The notes: generated by a model from the sequence alone, not told the origin. A DNA stretch of 64,000 nt from Hysterangium stoloniferum (GCA_015178975.1 WHVD01000010.1:372001-436000); one strand, 5' to 3'. Shown: positions 10,332 through 21,891, numbered from the stretch's first letter. A program made the numbers and translations.

Positions 10332-11468
10332 ATGTCGATTCGTCAACCGTTGTTCAACACTATCCCAGAAGATTCAGATGCCGAAATTGCCGTACTTCAA
10401 AAAATGTCGAAGGTCACAGAACTTCAACAAAAATGACAGAGGATGGAGGAGATGAAGTGGTGACAAGAGGAGGAGGAAAAGGTTTTGATGCGGGAGTTGA
10501 AAGCGGCGGAAGAGGCGGAAAAATGGGAGTTGGAGCAAGTGAAGGTGGAAAAGGAGGCATGGATACGGAAGACAGCAGAGGTTCAGAAGAAGAAGGAAGA
10601 GGTGGAAAAACTACAGCATGAGTCTGAGGTGGCGGAAAAATGTAAGGAGATAAGGGAAGGAAAGGTAAGTCCAAACCATAGGTTTCCATAGTTCCATCCG
10701 ATAACTATTGGATACAACAAAAAGCCATGGAGGTGGAGGTAGAGGGAGAGGCTGGGCCTTCGAGTCCTAAAGTAATTACCATTTGCAAGAGGTCGGTAGT
10801 TGATGAACTTCTGAATACAGAAGCAAAAGGTCAAAGCTCTGGAATGGATGGAAGTCATCCACGACATTCCATGTTATCGATGTTCAATTTGGAATATGAT
10901 GTGCTGGAAACAAAAGGTAAAATGGGGTGGAACTTGCTATCCCTGCATGGTCCTCAAACTTCCATGCACACTCACTGTGAAGAGGGTTCTGAAAGGTGAG
11001 AAGGCTCAGAAAACTAATGACATGGAAAGTTCGGGAGTGGCCAAAATGGCGGGAACTGAGGTGCCGAACATGGATAGTATGGGCGTTGAACTCCTCAAGG
11101 ACAATGTCGACGTGTTGGTTTTTATCAGAACAGAACTTATGAAAATGCGGGATGCACTGGATCGCCACAATGATATCCAAGAAAAGGGTTTCCGTTCGTT
11201 GACCTGGAATTTCTGGAGGCAAAATGAGTTTCTAGAGAAGGTAATGGTTAGCATTGGTGTAATCGCAGTTTCCGAGAGGTTTTCTGATAAGGCAAGGGAA
11301 CAACCAAATGATCTGTTGGTGGAGTGTGTCGAGAAAAGGTGGGAGTCAGGGAAAGGGCCGGAAAGTGAAGATGAAGAGGTACAGGATATGGTGGAAAGTG
11401 TGGAGATTGCAGATGATACGGGAGTTGAAGCGGAAGGAGGATTTGGGGTGTCAGAGACATTGGAATAG
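10332..11468 (+). pseudogene. Opposite-strand gene inside the Gypsy element: coiled coil plus Zn2Cys6-type cluster
   Basis: Exon 1 (10332-10664) starts MSIRQPLFNTIPEDSDAEIA and becomes a charged coiled coil rich in E, K and A. It ends in a perfect GTAAGT donor. Downstream, after an unresolved junction and a 1-nt frame change near 10825, the cysteines at 10872-10967 have spacing C-X2-C-X6-C-X10-C-X2-C-X6-C, which fits the fungal Zn2Cys6 (GAL4) consensus. An acidic tail follows to the stop at 11468. Two in-frame TGA codons (10434-10436, 10461-10463) replace likely CGA arginines. The gene ends 90 nt before the chromodomain stop on the other strand, so the two are convergent and do not overlap. 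A DNA-binding or regulatory role is an inference from the cluster. It could also be a captured host gene. Confidence 0.6.
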
Positions 11469-11558
11469 TTGCAAATATATTTTTAACTTGTATGATTTCA
11501 AGAATGAGTGTGATATTGGAAGTAACAGAAACTGAACAGAAAGAAAACGGAAAAAAGG

Positions 11559-12860
11559 TCAAAGTGATGATAAAGGTCTGGGTTTGCTCGGATAAGCTGT
11601 GTGGAAGTCAGTAACAATTTCCATAGCGTGTCCAAGTTCCATGGCCAATATCCATGAAGTTTCCTCGTCGGTACCTTCATAACCTGCCCATTTGACTAAA
11701 TAGAGCAATTCACAAGTACGTCAGCGATTATCGATTTTAGAATCCAAAATTTCGGAAACTTCAAATTTGGGCTCTCCATCAATGATGACCGGAGGGGACA
11801 GAGGTTGAATACATTCCAGGATTTTGTTAGGAACACATGGTTCTAACATGGAAACATGGAAGATGGGGTGGACTGCTTGCATACTATCAGGAAGTCGGAG
11901 AGTCCATGAAAGTGAACTAGCTTGTGCTATAATTTCAAAAGGGCCTAAGAATTTCTTAGCGAGTTTTTTAGAAGGTTGGGTGGTATGGAAGAATTGAGCT
12001 TTTACAAAAACCTGATCACCAATTTTAAAATTAGGAGGCAGGATCCTGTTTTTGTCCGCAGAACGTTGGTAATATTCCTGTGTGGAAGAAATAGCTTTCC
12101 GAAATTCTTGATGTAATTCGTCGAGGTCGGTAATAAATTCTTGAGCATGGACAGAAGCCAAATATTGTTCAGAATGTACTGTGAGATTTGGATTATAGCC
12201 TTTGTTGGTGAAAAAAGGAGATACGCCGGTAGTTGCATTTGGAGAGTTATTGTAGGTGAATTCCACGATCGGAAGAAGGGGTCCTGTTGATAATTGCAAT
12301 AGATGCGGAGATATTGTTCCAATGTTTGATTAACACGTTCCGTTTGTCCATCACCTTCCAGGTGATATCCCGAGGTGAAGTGTAGTTTCATGTTGACGGC
12401 TTTTCTGAGGGCCTGGAAGAAATGGGAGATGAACTTGGAGCCTCAATTGGAAGTTACATGAGATGGAACACCATGTTTGGAAAATACGTGAATAATGAAA
12501 AGTTCCGCTAATTGTAAGGATGTGATTGTATCATGAGTAGGTATGAAAATGCCTTGTTTCGAGAATTGATCCACAACAACTAGAATGGATGTAAAGCCTT
12601 CAGACATCGGAAGTTGCTCGATAAAATCCATGGAAATTGAGTTCCAGGGTTTTTCTGGTATCAGGAGTTGCTTGAGAAGGCCGTACGGCTTATGCCTCTG
12701 GGTTTTAGAGCGTAAGCAGGTGGTGCATGACTTACAGAACTGGGTTATGAAATCTCGGAGGTTGGGGCCAAGTATATTCTCTATGGATTAGACCAAGAGT
12801 ATTGTTAATGCCATAATGTCTGGAGATTGGATGATCATGTTTGTACTGAAGTACGTGGAG
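11559..12860 (-). pseudogene. Gypsy integrase and chromodomain, decayed
   Basis: From the 12860 end: a zinc-binding HHCC region (KHDHP...CKSCTTC), an integrase core with MDFIEQLP and VVVDQFSK, a TSGYHLEGDGQTERVNQ segment, then a C-terminal domain with FKIGDQVFVKAQ. It finishes with a chromodomain (LLYLVKWAGYEGTDEETSW) near 11590-11690, which in chromoviruses targets integration to particular chromatin. A TGA at 12443-12445 replaces an arginine, and at least two frameshifts and a stop near 11721 split the frame. Confidence 0.88.
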
Positions 12861-14789
12861 TCAGAGATTGTTGGAATCTGGAACGTAGATACGTCCATCG
12901 AGATGGATAAAACCTTGAGATTCTTGTGACCATCGGGGTTGGTCAGGATTATCAGGAATTTCTAGATGTGGCTTGAGAGCCGGATTGGAAGTGAGTGCAG
13001 AAAGGATATCTTGATGTAATTGCTCAATGTCCATAATCATAACGCTACGCATAATTGGATAGTAAAGGGAAGTCACTCGAATAGATGTGGAAAGTTGTTG
13101 CGTTGTAAAAACCAGTTTCAAGTTATGCAGATTAACAACGGCGTAGTTACTTTCCCCCTCTTTAGGATAGATGTCCCATCGTCGAGTCATGGCATCTGGT
13201 TTTCCACCAAGACGTCCAGGTCGGAAACGGATAATCATGTTGAAAGTGGAAAGGAATTCAGACCAGTGGGTTAAAATTTTAGTGGTAGAAAAATATTTGA
13301 GATTTTTGTGATCAGTAACAATGTCAATGGGAGTTGCGGAATCTTCAAGATAATGGTGCCAATGTTTGAAGGCTTCAAAAATTGCCAAAAGTTCATTATC
13401 ATGAACATTGTAGTTGAGTTCGGACACTTTCAGTGTCCAAGAAAGGAATGCAAGCGGATGAATGTCACCGTCAGAATCTTGAATGGAAAGAATCACGGCA
13501 ATTGCATAATCAGAAGCATCGGTTTCCACAATAATCGGAACATCAGGTTTCCAATGGGAAAGAATCAGGGCAGAAGTGAAAGCATTTTTCAAAGTCTGGA
13601 AAGCAGAGTGGCATTTGTCGTCAAAGACCCATGGTTGAGTTTTATGGGTGAGATGGGTAAGTGGTATTGTAATATCCAAGTAATTCCGAATAAAACAATG
13701 GTAAAAATTGGCAAAACCTAAAAATGACTGAATATCCTTGACTTTCTGTGGTTTGGGCCAATCACGGACAACTTGAACCTTGGTTTCATCCATACGGAGA
13801 CCCTCAGGTCTGATAATGAAACCTAAGTATTCAATAGAATCCATGTCAAAGTAACATTTTTTACCGTTGGCGAAAAGACCGTTTTTGTGGAGTCTTCAGA
13901 AAACTTCATGGACTTGTTCATCGTGAAGAGTGGGATCCTCGGAAAATACCAAAATGTCGTCCAAATAGACTATAACACATACATCAAGCATGTTGGAAAA
14001 TATATCATTAACAAAATGTTGAAAGGCGGAAGGGGCATTGGTAAGGCCAAATGGCATGACCAACCATTCAAGGGATCCATAGCGAGTCCGAAAAGCAGTT
14101 TTCCATTCATCACCCTTGGCAATTCAGACCAAATGATAGGCGTGTTTGAGGTCTATTTTGGTGTAGATCCAAGCTTTTCATGGGGCATCAAGTAAATTGG
14201 TAACGAGTGGAAGTGGATACTTATCTTTCCGTGTGATGGAATTTAATCCTCTAAAATCGACACAGAGTTGAAGGGAGCCATCCTTCTTTCTTATGAAAAG
14301 GACAGGCACTCCATACAGAGACTTTGAGGGAAGGATAAAACCTATTGACAGATGTTCATCCAGGAACTCCTGAAATGTAGATGAAAGTTCCGATTGGGAT
14401 AATGGGTAAATAGGTCCTAACGGAGGGTTTGAACCAGGCTCAATATCAATTTTTAAGTCGTAGGGCCTACAGTATGTGGTGCAAGTCGGTCAGCTTTTTG
14501 CTTACTGAAAATGTCTGTGAAATCATGGTATTTTTTGGGAACTCCTTCCAGGTCGGCTTTTAGCTCAGATAATTCTGGAGTCGCAAAACATCCAGATGCT
14601 TCATCAAATTTTAAGCTGATCGAAAAACACTGCGAACCATCCAGTTTACTCGCCCTAACAAATGCTGAAGCGTTGATGAGAGAGATTTTTGGAGGCGTGG
14701 AGGTTTCAATAGAAGCCAGAGATGCCATTGATGCCAAAAAGGCATTGGCCGGAAGAGACGCAGCAGGAGGAACTGAAGTGTCGGGAATT
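12861..14789 (-). pseudogene. Gypsy reverse transcriptase and RNase H, decayed
   Basis: The reverse transcriptase active site YLDD is encoded at 13956-13967, preceded by KIDLKHAYH and [13 protein letters not shown]. The block 12861-13844 is one long open frame that covers the connection domain and RNase H (ETDASDYAIAVILS, NELLAI, DHKNLKYF). Upstream, TGA codons at 14178-14180 and 13896-13898 sit where family members have arginine, and a frameshift lies near 14455. Without repair it cannot give an active enzyme. Confidence 0.9.
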
Positions 14790-15236
14790 CAGAAATTAAT
14801 ACTGCCCAATACCCAGTCAATCAACGGATTATATATATCGGGTGAGCCAGTTGTATCCAAGAACTACCAAACAGCTAGAGTCCAACTGTGTTACGAAAAA
14901 GGTAACCATCTGGGATGTTCCACAAGGGAACCGGATAGACATGTCGCAGGCTTGGGTAATTGCCGTATTGCTAGTGCCGTCAAACAAACGCAAAGAAATT
15001 GCGGGAACAGAATGGAGTTTCAGATTATGTTTTGTGGCAAAGGTGGTATCTACAAAACAGTGTGTGGAGCCAGAATCTATCAGAGCTCAGAACACTAAAT
15101 TTCCAAGAAGGTCAGAGATGAGTTTTACAAATAATGAATCGGGATTAGAGAGAGCGGACACATTGAGATGGATAATCTCGGAAACACGGAGAGAGTCGAT
15201 GCAACCCTCTGTCCATGCAGATTCCGGAGGGTTTGC
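14790..15236 (-). pseudogene. Gypsy aspartic protease region, decayed
   Basis: The catalytic motif ALIDSGSTHCFVDTTFA is visible around 15040-15086, followed by VVLGYNWLTRY. A TGA at 15087-15089 precedes the motif and a 2-nt change near 14830 breaks the frame after NWLTRY. Confidence 0.8.
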
Positions 15237-16453
15237 TTACTCTTTTTTCAACTCCGTGGCAGGTTTTTCCTTAGACGTTGTAGTCGTAGTGGAAGTTGCC
15301 GCATGGGCCTTGGAAGAGTTAGATTTAACAGTACAGTCGGAAACCTTGTGTCTGCCTTTCCCACAGAAAAGGCAGAGGTGATTGTCCATATGTCATTGTT
15401 TCTCCTTCGGGGTGAGTTTACTGTCGGTGCCCAACAAATGGGAAATGTCGGGTTTGTCAGAAGTTGACTCTTTATCCTTGTTGGATTTCTTGTCTTTTTT
15501 CCAGTCGGAGTTTGATTTGGTATTAGTGCCAGAGTTGCCGGTGTTATTGCCTGAGTTGTTGCCGGAAGACTTGCTAGACGACGCCTTGTTGTTCTGAGAA
15601 CATTCCATCGGGTTTTCTCAAGAGACCTCAGCTTTTTGTTCCCAATAACGGGCATTGGATGTCTGAGCTTTAATCCACATGAGTTGGAGAGTTTTTGGCT
15701 TCCCATCTTCGCAGATCTCGTCTTTAAGGCGTGATGGAAGTCCCATATAGAAATGGTGCCTGAGGGCGGAATTGTCCCATCCACATCGTGCGGCGAGGGT
15801 ATTGAACTTGATGAGATAATTGGAAACTCGTTGATTGTCCTTCATCTTAAGCATCATTAATTCATTTTCCGCTTCACCAGATTGATCGTAAGGTCCAAAA
15901 TTAGTTTCCAGTTCTTCCACAAAAGTGTCCCAGTCATCGAGCCATACGGGTGTCTCGTCGGATATTCCAGATAGTCCAGGTTTGAACCAATCCTGAGCGG
16001 TATCCTTGAGATAAGAGAGTGCGAAATTGACTTTTCGACTGTCGGATTTAAATGCAGTGGGTCGATCACATGGCATTGGAGAAGGAAATTCTTCAATTTT
16101 TTCAGATCCTTGCCAGTAAATGGTTTGGGTTCTTTGACTCCGGTGTGGAATGGTTCTTTACTATCCTCAGCGGATTTCAAATAATCAGCGAATTTCACAA
16201 TGGAGTTGATAAACAACATTTCAGTTGGTTCATCAGAAGACTTCTTTTTCGATGTCTCTGGCTGATCTTCTGCTTTGTTGTCAGAAGTGTGGGGAATGTT
16301 GGGATCCTTCGTTACCTTGGTAACTTCCTCGGTAACCTCTTCAACAGAAGCTGATGTTGTCGGCTGATTTGGGGTTTCGGGTTGGGTGGTATAAAGTTGC
16401 AACAGGGATTGAAGTTGGGATGGTCCTTCGGCAGCTTTGTGTTTGGGACCCAT
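15237..16453 (-). pseudogene. Gypsy gag with zinc knuckle, decayed
   Basis: The likely start is the ATG at 16453 (MGPKHKAAEG). The capsid-like part (ALSYLKDTAQDWF, FGPYDQSGEAENELMMLKMK) is typical of chromovirus gag. A CCHC zinc knuckle, C-LF-C-GKGR-H-KVSD-C, is at 15333-15374. The frame is broken near 16060, and TGA codons at 15618-15620 and 15393-15395 sit where CGA is likely ancestral. Confidence 0.88.
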
Positions 16454-16487
16454 GATGAGCAAGTCGCAGAGTTGAGATCTGATATAC

Positions 16488-17030
16488 TGTTAAGTACCGT
16501 GTCAGGAACTTATTCCAGAACTATCAGAGAGTCACCAGAAAGTCAGGAACTATTGGATAGGGTCAGGATGTTGGCTTCAGCTTATGTGCTGCGCCTCTAC
16601 GCAAATGCTCAAAGTCCTTAATTTCAGAAGTGAGACTTACAATGGAAGATACGGATATTCAGAGTTCCAAAGAGTTCCGAATATCGAGCGTACAGAAAGA
16701 GGGAAGAAGGAATAAGAAACTAAGTCGATATCAGATCTAAGGTAAAGTATAAATTCACGGAAACTAATATAAGTCTTCTTGTTATTGTACTACAAACTGA
16801 GACCATAATAAGACGGAAATGGAAGTATTCTTAAACGGGAATACAATAAGACATATCGGGGAGACAATATTCCGAAATGGGAATATAACAGACAAACGAG
16901 TGAATACTTGTCAACAGACAAATTACCAAATGTGGAACAAGGGAAGAATGCGGAAGATATGGTAACTATGATGTTCCGTAGTCGGAGATCGGAAGTCGGA
17001 TATTGAAACATCCAGGAACAGGTCGTAACA
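16488..17030 (-). repeat. 5' LTR of the Gypsy element
   Basis: This 543-bp LTR starts TGTTAAGTAC and ends GGTCGTAACA. Its minus-strand downstream neighbour, where the primer-binding site should be, reads GTATATCAGATCTCAACTC. The tRNA that would pair with it was not identified. Confidence 0.92.
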
Positions 17031-17035
17031 CTAAG

Positions 17036-17906
17036 CTAGATACGAATTTAATTCTTTTTTGTTTTAATAAAATAGAATTCATCAGCTAGCATTAAACATG
17101 AGAGATCACATGATATTCACATGACATTTCAAACTCCGACAAGGACAAAATGTGATGTAAAATAATCATGCATAATCAAGGCAATATATATTTATATATT
17201 ATTATAATAAAATAGTATTATATTTATAATTAACTACAAGTAAATATAATAACTATATAATAATATCAAACCAGCCACCTGGTGCTTATTACATGACCCG
17301 CAGAAACATTTGTCACAGCAAGTGACATTTGTTACAACAAGGCATGACAGTCACACAGCATGATGGATGTCATATGTGCACAGATACGGAAACATTACAT
17401 CATCATGTATGCTACTGCAGAAAAAACCGGAAACTCCTGGAATATTCCAGTGGCTTCCAAAGGAACATTTAGAAATAGGTACAACAGTAGATAGAATATT
17501 GTAGAATATTCTATAGTATCTTAGAAACAGTTAGAATCTTCCATAATGCTCTAGAAAATTCTAAATGACATCATTCAATCTTCTAGAATCTTCTAAAATG
17601 TCTCAGACTAAAATGTATATAAGGAGCTCAGCTCCAGCCTTGAATAGAACATCTTATCATCTTATCAACCCATTTACACCACATCTGTGTGTCACTGCAA
17701 CAAGCAGTTTATTGCCACCTCTAGTTGAGCTTCTGACAAGTAGCTGGCTTTCCTTTATTACTTATCCACCTCTAGTTGAGTTGTTGGTTATCAATTAAAG
17801 TAATAAAACAATCTTGGTCATCATTGTTGAAATTAGAAATATAATTCTAGTTTCTCCCAGTTTTAGGCATAAATAAATACTGAGAATATTCTTGCAGAAT
17901 CTTTGA
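17036..17906. other. AT-rich region with heat-shock-element-like palindromes and a TATA box
   Basis: No gene was recognised. Five GAANNTTC palindromes occur at 17440, 17504, 17534, 17554 and 17586, followed by TATATAAG at 17616-17623. The layout is that of a promoter, possibly from a decayed retrotransposon LTR, but no transcript start or coding region could be tied to it. Confidence 0.45.
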
Positions 17907-18512
17907 GACTATATTAAGATCCTGATAAGTTAGTATCACAGTAGGCCCTGTAGGTTAGTGTAAATAAAGCATATATTAGCCAAATAGTGTTTTATTCTAT
18001 ATCTAATCTTTTGACCTGTTTATAAATATTTTTACTGTGTGATAAATAGTATAATATATATATAAACTAGCTAGAATCAAAGTCAAATCTAGTTTTAAAA
18101 TCAGTGAATTGTTATTCATATTTTAGTAATTGTTTTCACAGAAAAAGAACAGCTTACAAAAGCAGCTCACACAACCTTCTTTGTGAAGTAGGGTGCATAT
18201 GTATATTCAAGACTACATTAAGATCCTGATAAGTTAGTATCACAGTAGATCCAGTAGATTAATTTAAATAAAGCATATATTGTCAAATATTGTTTTATTC
18301 TATAATTGATCTTTTGACCTGTTTATTAATATTTTTACTGTTTGATAAATAGTATAAAATATATATAAACTAGCTAGAATTGAAGTTGAATCTAGTTTTG
18401 GAATCAGTAAATTGTTATTCATATTTTAGTGGTTGTTTTCACAGAAAAAGAACAAGCTTACATAAGCAGCTGTCAAAAACCTTCTTTGCGAAGTAGGGTG
18501 CATATATTCAAG
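17907..18512. repeat. Tandem duplication of a 303-bp unit
   Basis: Copy 1 is 17907-18210 and copy 2 is 18211-18512. Both start GACTAYATTAAGATCCTGAT and end GGGTGCATAT near ATTCAAG. They differ by scattered substitutions and small indels. No coding potential was seen. Confidence 0.88.
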
Positions 18513-18609
18513 TAAACTCTTGACTTCAGGGGTTCTAAGCCTATTCAGACTGCCACTGATTAATATCAAATACTTAAATTATTTTACCTTGCAGTGAATT
18601 GAGTATTTG

Positions 18610-19236
18610 TGTTAAGAACAGAAAACTGACTGATACAGAAGGACCCAGCTTCAGCTTATGTGCTGCACCCTTGCAAATTCTGTCAGGTGTCCTTAAATTT
18701 CAAGCAGGCAGAAAACTTATCCTGTCATATAGTCCTCTCGGTAAGTCACTGATCGGAAGCTGATGGATAGTAGTGGGTTGCGAGGTCAGAGACCAAGAAT
18801 GAGGAAGCACAAGCAAGGGCGGGAGTGAAACTACTTAGAGTGGGACTATGAGAGAGGTATACAAGTGTTCTGAGTTGATATTCTGATTGTCCTAATACTA
18901 CGATACATGAGCGGCATATATACAGAAAACCAGCACTTATCCAAATGAAAATGGAACAAAGGAAATTACTAATGGAGCAGATGGAACTACATACTGTATA
19001 AAGTGATGCGAAAACAGAGGGCAATAGACAGAACATTACAAATCTGGACATAGACTACTATGGGGTGGAAAAGGTGTAAGCTGGTTGTATAGGATAAAGG
19101 GTGGATGGAAATACTAATCAGGAACAATGAAAGTGCTTAATGGGGTTAGTCAGAATACCAACAGTTTGTGAGCGATTGGAGTTTTGCGTGAGGTCTGATC
19201 AGGTCTGACAGTTTGCCAAGCACATGGGTCGTAACA
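18610..19236. mobile_element. Solo LTR, same family as 9250-9989
   Basis: It begins TGTTAAGAACAG and ends GGTCGTAACA. ATTTG is repeated at 18605-18609 and 19237-19241. Several internal blocks match the 9250 element (GTGTCCTTAAATTT, GAGTTGATATTCTGATTG). There is no internal region, so it arose by LTR-LTR recombination. Confidence 0.9.
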
Positions 19237-19241
19237 ATTTG

Positions 19242-20018
19242 CACATTTTGATAGAGCATTGGACTCCTTTTTCAGAAGATAGTATTAAAATAAGGCTAAT
19301 ACATCACAATCCCACTCTATCTCTCATCCTTGTAACACAATGCTATCAACCTTGTTGGAGCCCACAGGCTTTCTGACTGACCTCCCGACCTATTGACTGT
19401 TCAACCTATTGACCTATCAACTACTCCCAGACTCCCCAGGTTTCCCATCCACCTGTTTGAAATTGGACACCATGATCTCATGAGGGTGCAGCCTATAAGC
19501 TGAAGCCAAGTCCTACCGGATTATCCACATCCCTTAACAGCCAGCCCCATTGCTGCAAACCACCAAGTATCCCCATAGAGTGAAGACCACAATCTAAGAA
19601 CAACCTGGCTTGTTTCTTGAGTCAGAATAAAGAAGGAGAAGACAGGAAAGGGAGGGAGGAAGGAGTGGGATGTGTTTAGAGAGCTGAGGGGGGTGGCATT
19701 GGAGATCTCATCACTGCTGGTGAAGCAGCAGTGATTGACCACAGAGCTAGAGCAGATGGTAGATTAAGTGAATTGCTAATAAAGTACTTTTTTTCAATGT
19801 AATATAACTAGGTGATAATGGTCTTCTCTGTGAAATGTACTAAGGCATAAAGATGATACATGGGTGAGATAAATTGGAGTCATTTCAAGAAAAGATGATG
19901 GCAAATTCAAGTTTCTACATGTGAGGGATCAGCAATACTGTGCTTCATCCCCATCAGCATTGGGCTTTGTGAGTGATCACAATTCATTTACACTTCATTG
20001 TGATCTTTTATGACTCAG
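19242..20018. other. Degenerate transposon-derived spacer
   Basis: No intact gene. An inverted copy of the LTR stem-loop motif (GGTGCAGCCTATAAGCTGAAG, seen at 19485-19505) shows that part of this is an old LTR in the other orientation. Confidence 0.45.
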
Positions 20019-20373
20019 TGTTAGGACCAGACAACCCACCTGTTAAGTTCTGGACATCTGGGCAGAATTTCCAGTGGATATTCCAGACACTTCCTGGAAT
20101 GTGTCTACAGAGTTCTGGAGAATTAGTCTGGAGTTTCTGGGGATTAGTCTGGGAGTATTGGAATATTACCAGAGTATGGGATGGACTTTGCTTCAGCTTA
20201 TGTGCTGTGTCCTTGTACACTGACTTGGGTGCCCATACAGTGAGGGACAAACCCCTTCCAATGATTTTTAGTTGTGCAAAGATTCTTGAATAACTCAAGA
20301 ACCACTGTAGATACAGACCTGAAATTTGGTGGTTGGTTAGGTCTATATGTAAGTCCTTACACGGAACTTAACA
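20019..20373. mobile_element. LTR-like element inserted at the Helitron remnant
   Basis: The 355-bp segment starts TGTTAGGACC and ends GGAACTTAACA. It contains the shared LTR stem-loop motif at 20189-20211. No target duplication was found (CTCAG left, ATCCC right), so the left or right edge may be rearranged. Confidence 0.5.
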
Positions 20374-21515
20374 ATCCCCCTTGAGGCTGATGAGAAATCC
20401 ATCTGTGCAATGAAGAAAGGCTCAGATAAGCCAATCTGATAAAAGAGGTCAGCCTTATTATTTAGGATGAGGTTCCAATGCAGAATTGCTTTGCCTGTGA
20501 GGCAGTAGATTGGAACCTTAGAGATATTCTTAACAAGAATATTCCTTTTGGAGGCATTACAGTGGCATGGGGTGGTGATTTTCAACAGACATTGCCTGTC
20601 ATTCCTAAAGGTTCAAAAGACAATATTATTGGTGCATGTATCTCATGGTCTCACCTTTGGAATAATGTCAAGACTCTGTTTTTGACTGAGAATATGCATG
20701 TAGCTCCTACTGATCAAGAGAGTGCTGTATTTGCTCAGTGGTGTTTGGATATTGGACATGGAAAGGACATGCCTCTCAATCATACATAGGTTTAAAGTAC
20801 CTGAACACATGCTATGTGGACCAATGTGGATAATTTAGTCCCAACTATTTATCCAAACATACAGTACATGATCCTGAGGTTCTTATTGATGAGTTTTTCT
20901 TAGAGTGGGCCATTCTCTGTCCTGGAAATTCAGATGTAGATGAAATCAATGACATCCTCTTTGAAAAATTTTCAGGGATTGGGAAAACCTACTACAGTGC
21001 AGACAGTGTCAAAGATGGAGGCAATGAAATATTATACCCTGCTGAGTACTTAAATTCAATCAACTTTGGAGGATTGTCACCAAGTAAATTGCATTTGAAA
21101 CCTGGAGTACCATTGATGCTTCTTCAGAACTTGGATCCAGGACAAGGACTCTGTAATGGAACAAGACTGAAGTTAATACAAATGACTCATAGAGTACTTC
21201 AAGTAAAGATCATTACAGGACCTTCAGCAGGAGAGCTGGCATTGATACTCAAATAACAATTATTCACTACAAAGCAAGTGCCATTCAAACTGCATCATTG
21301 GCAATTTCCAGTCAGGCTAGGGTTTCTATGACTATCAATAAGACACAGGGTCAATCTTTAAAATTAGTTGGATTGGATCTGCTCCTGTGTTCTCACATGG
21401 ACAGTTTTATGTTGGTGTTTAAAGGAGGACAAATTGGGGAAGAGTGAAAATCCTACTCCATGACACTAATATGACTGCAAATGTAGTGTTTAAGGATGTT
21501 ATTATTAATCCATGA
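20374..21515 (+). pseudogene. Helitron Pif1-type helicase remnant
   Basis: The strongest stretch (20478-20787) contains FGGITVAWGGDFQQTLPVIP, a hallmark of Helitron-encoded Pif1-family helicases. The Walker B region just before it now has TAG in place of the tryptophan of WDEVPMQN. Further pieces follow in shifting frames: LKPGVPLMLLQNLDPGQGLC (21101-21160) and MTINKTQGQSLKLVGLDLL (about 21329-21385). Many stops and frameshifts are present, and the upstream Rep domain is missing. In an active element this protein would drive rolling-circle transposition. Confidence 0.88.
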
Positions 21516-21891
21516 GTAAGTATTCAGCAAGGTTGTGAAAGGAGACTGACTTATGTGTTTTTAGGTGCAGTGAATTCACAAGAGTATATAACTGTATATA
21601 ATTATAAATAAATAATGATATTTAATCACTTTAAAATAAATTTCTCTGAGTGAGATCACATGCCCTAATAAATACTTAGAATTGTTGATACAGAGTAAAG
21701 TTGTGGGGTGGTGAGGTGGTGGGGGGTTTGCCCTCCCACAGGTCATAGCCTTGTAACCTATTAAAAATAGTATGAGTTGACTTATTGTAATACACAATTT
21801 ACAAGGGTTTAATAGACTTGTAATAGAAGTACTTGTGTGTCAATCAATGTGTCAGTTAGTGAATCACCTTCTGACATGATAAGTTGGGGGT
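21516..21891. other. Spacer, no gene recognised
   Basis: AT-rich sequence right of the Helitron remnant. Only short, featureless frames are present. Confidence 0.5.

Larger units (their letters stand above)
8901..17030 (-). mobile_element. Ty3/Gypsy chromovirus LTR retrotransposon, decayed
   Basis: Both boundaries are visible: TGTTAAGTAC at 8901 and GTAACA at 17030, with CTAAG repeated at 8896-8900 and 17031-17035. The coding strand is minus, so the right LTR (16488-17030) is the 5' LTR. Order along the minus strand is gag with zinc knuckle, protease, reverse transcriptase, RNase H, integrase and chromodomain, then an opposite-strand gene and the 3' LTR. All retroviral frames contain stops and frameshifts, so it cannot act on its own. 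Net of an insertion in the left LTR and a 41-nt indel, the LTRs align closely, implying moderate age. An intact polypurine run lies next to the 3' LTR. Confidence 0.93.

Noticed and set aside
10414-10689. Proline-rich minus-strand frame opposite the antisense coiled coil
   Set aside because: It is the complement of purine-rich coiled-coil codons (GAG, GAA, AAG), which always reads as P, S and L-rich on the other strand.
13020-15597. Plus-strand frames across the Gypsy polyprotein (for example 14511-15098)
   Set aside because: They lie opposite recognisable reverse transcriptase, protease and gag sequence and have no promoter or motif of their own.
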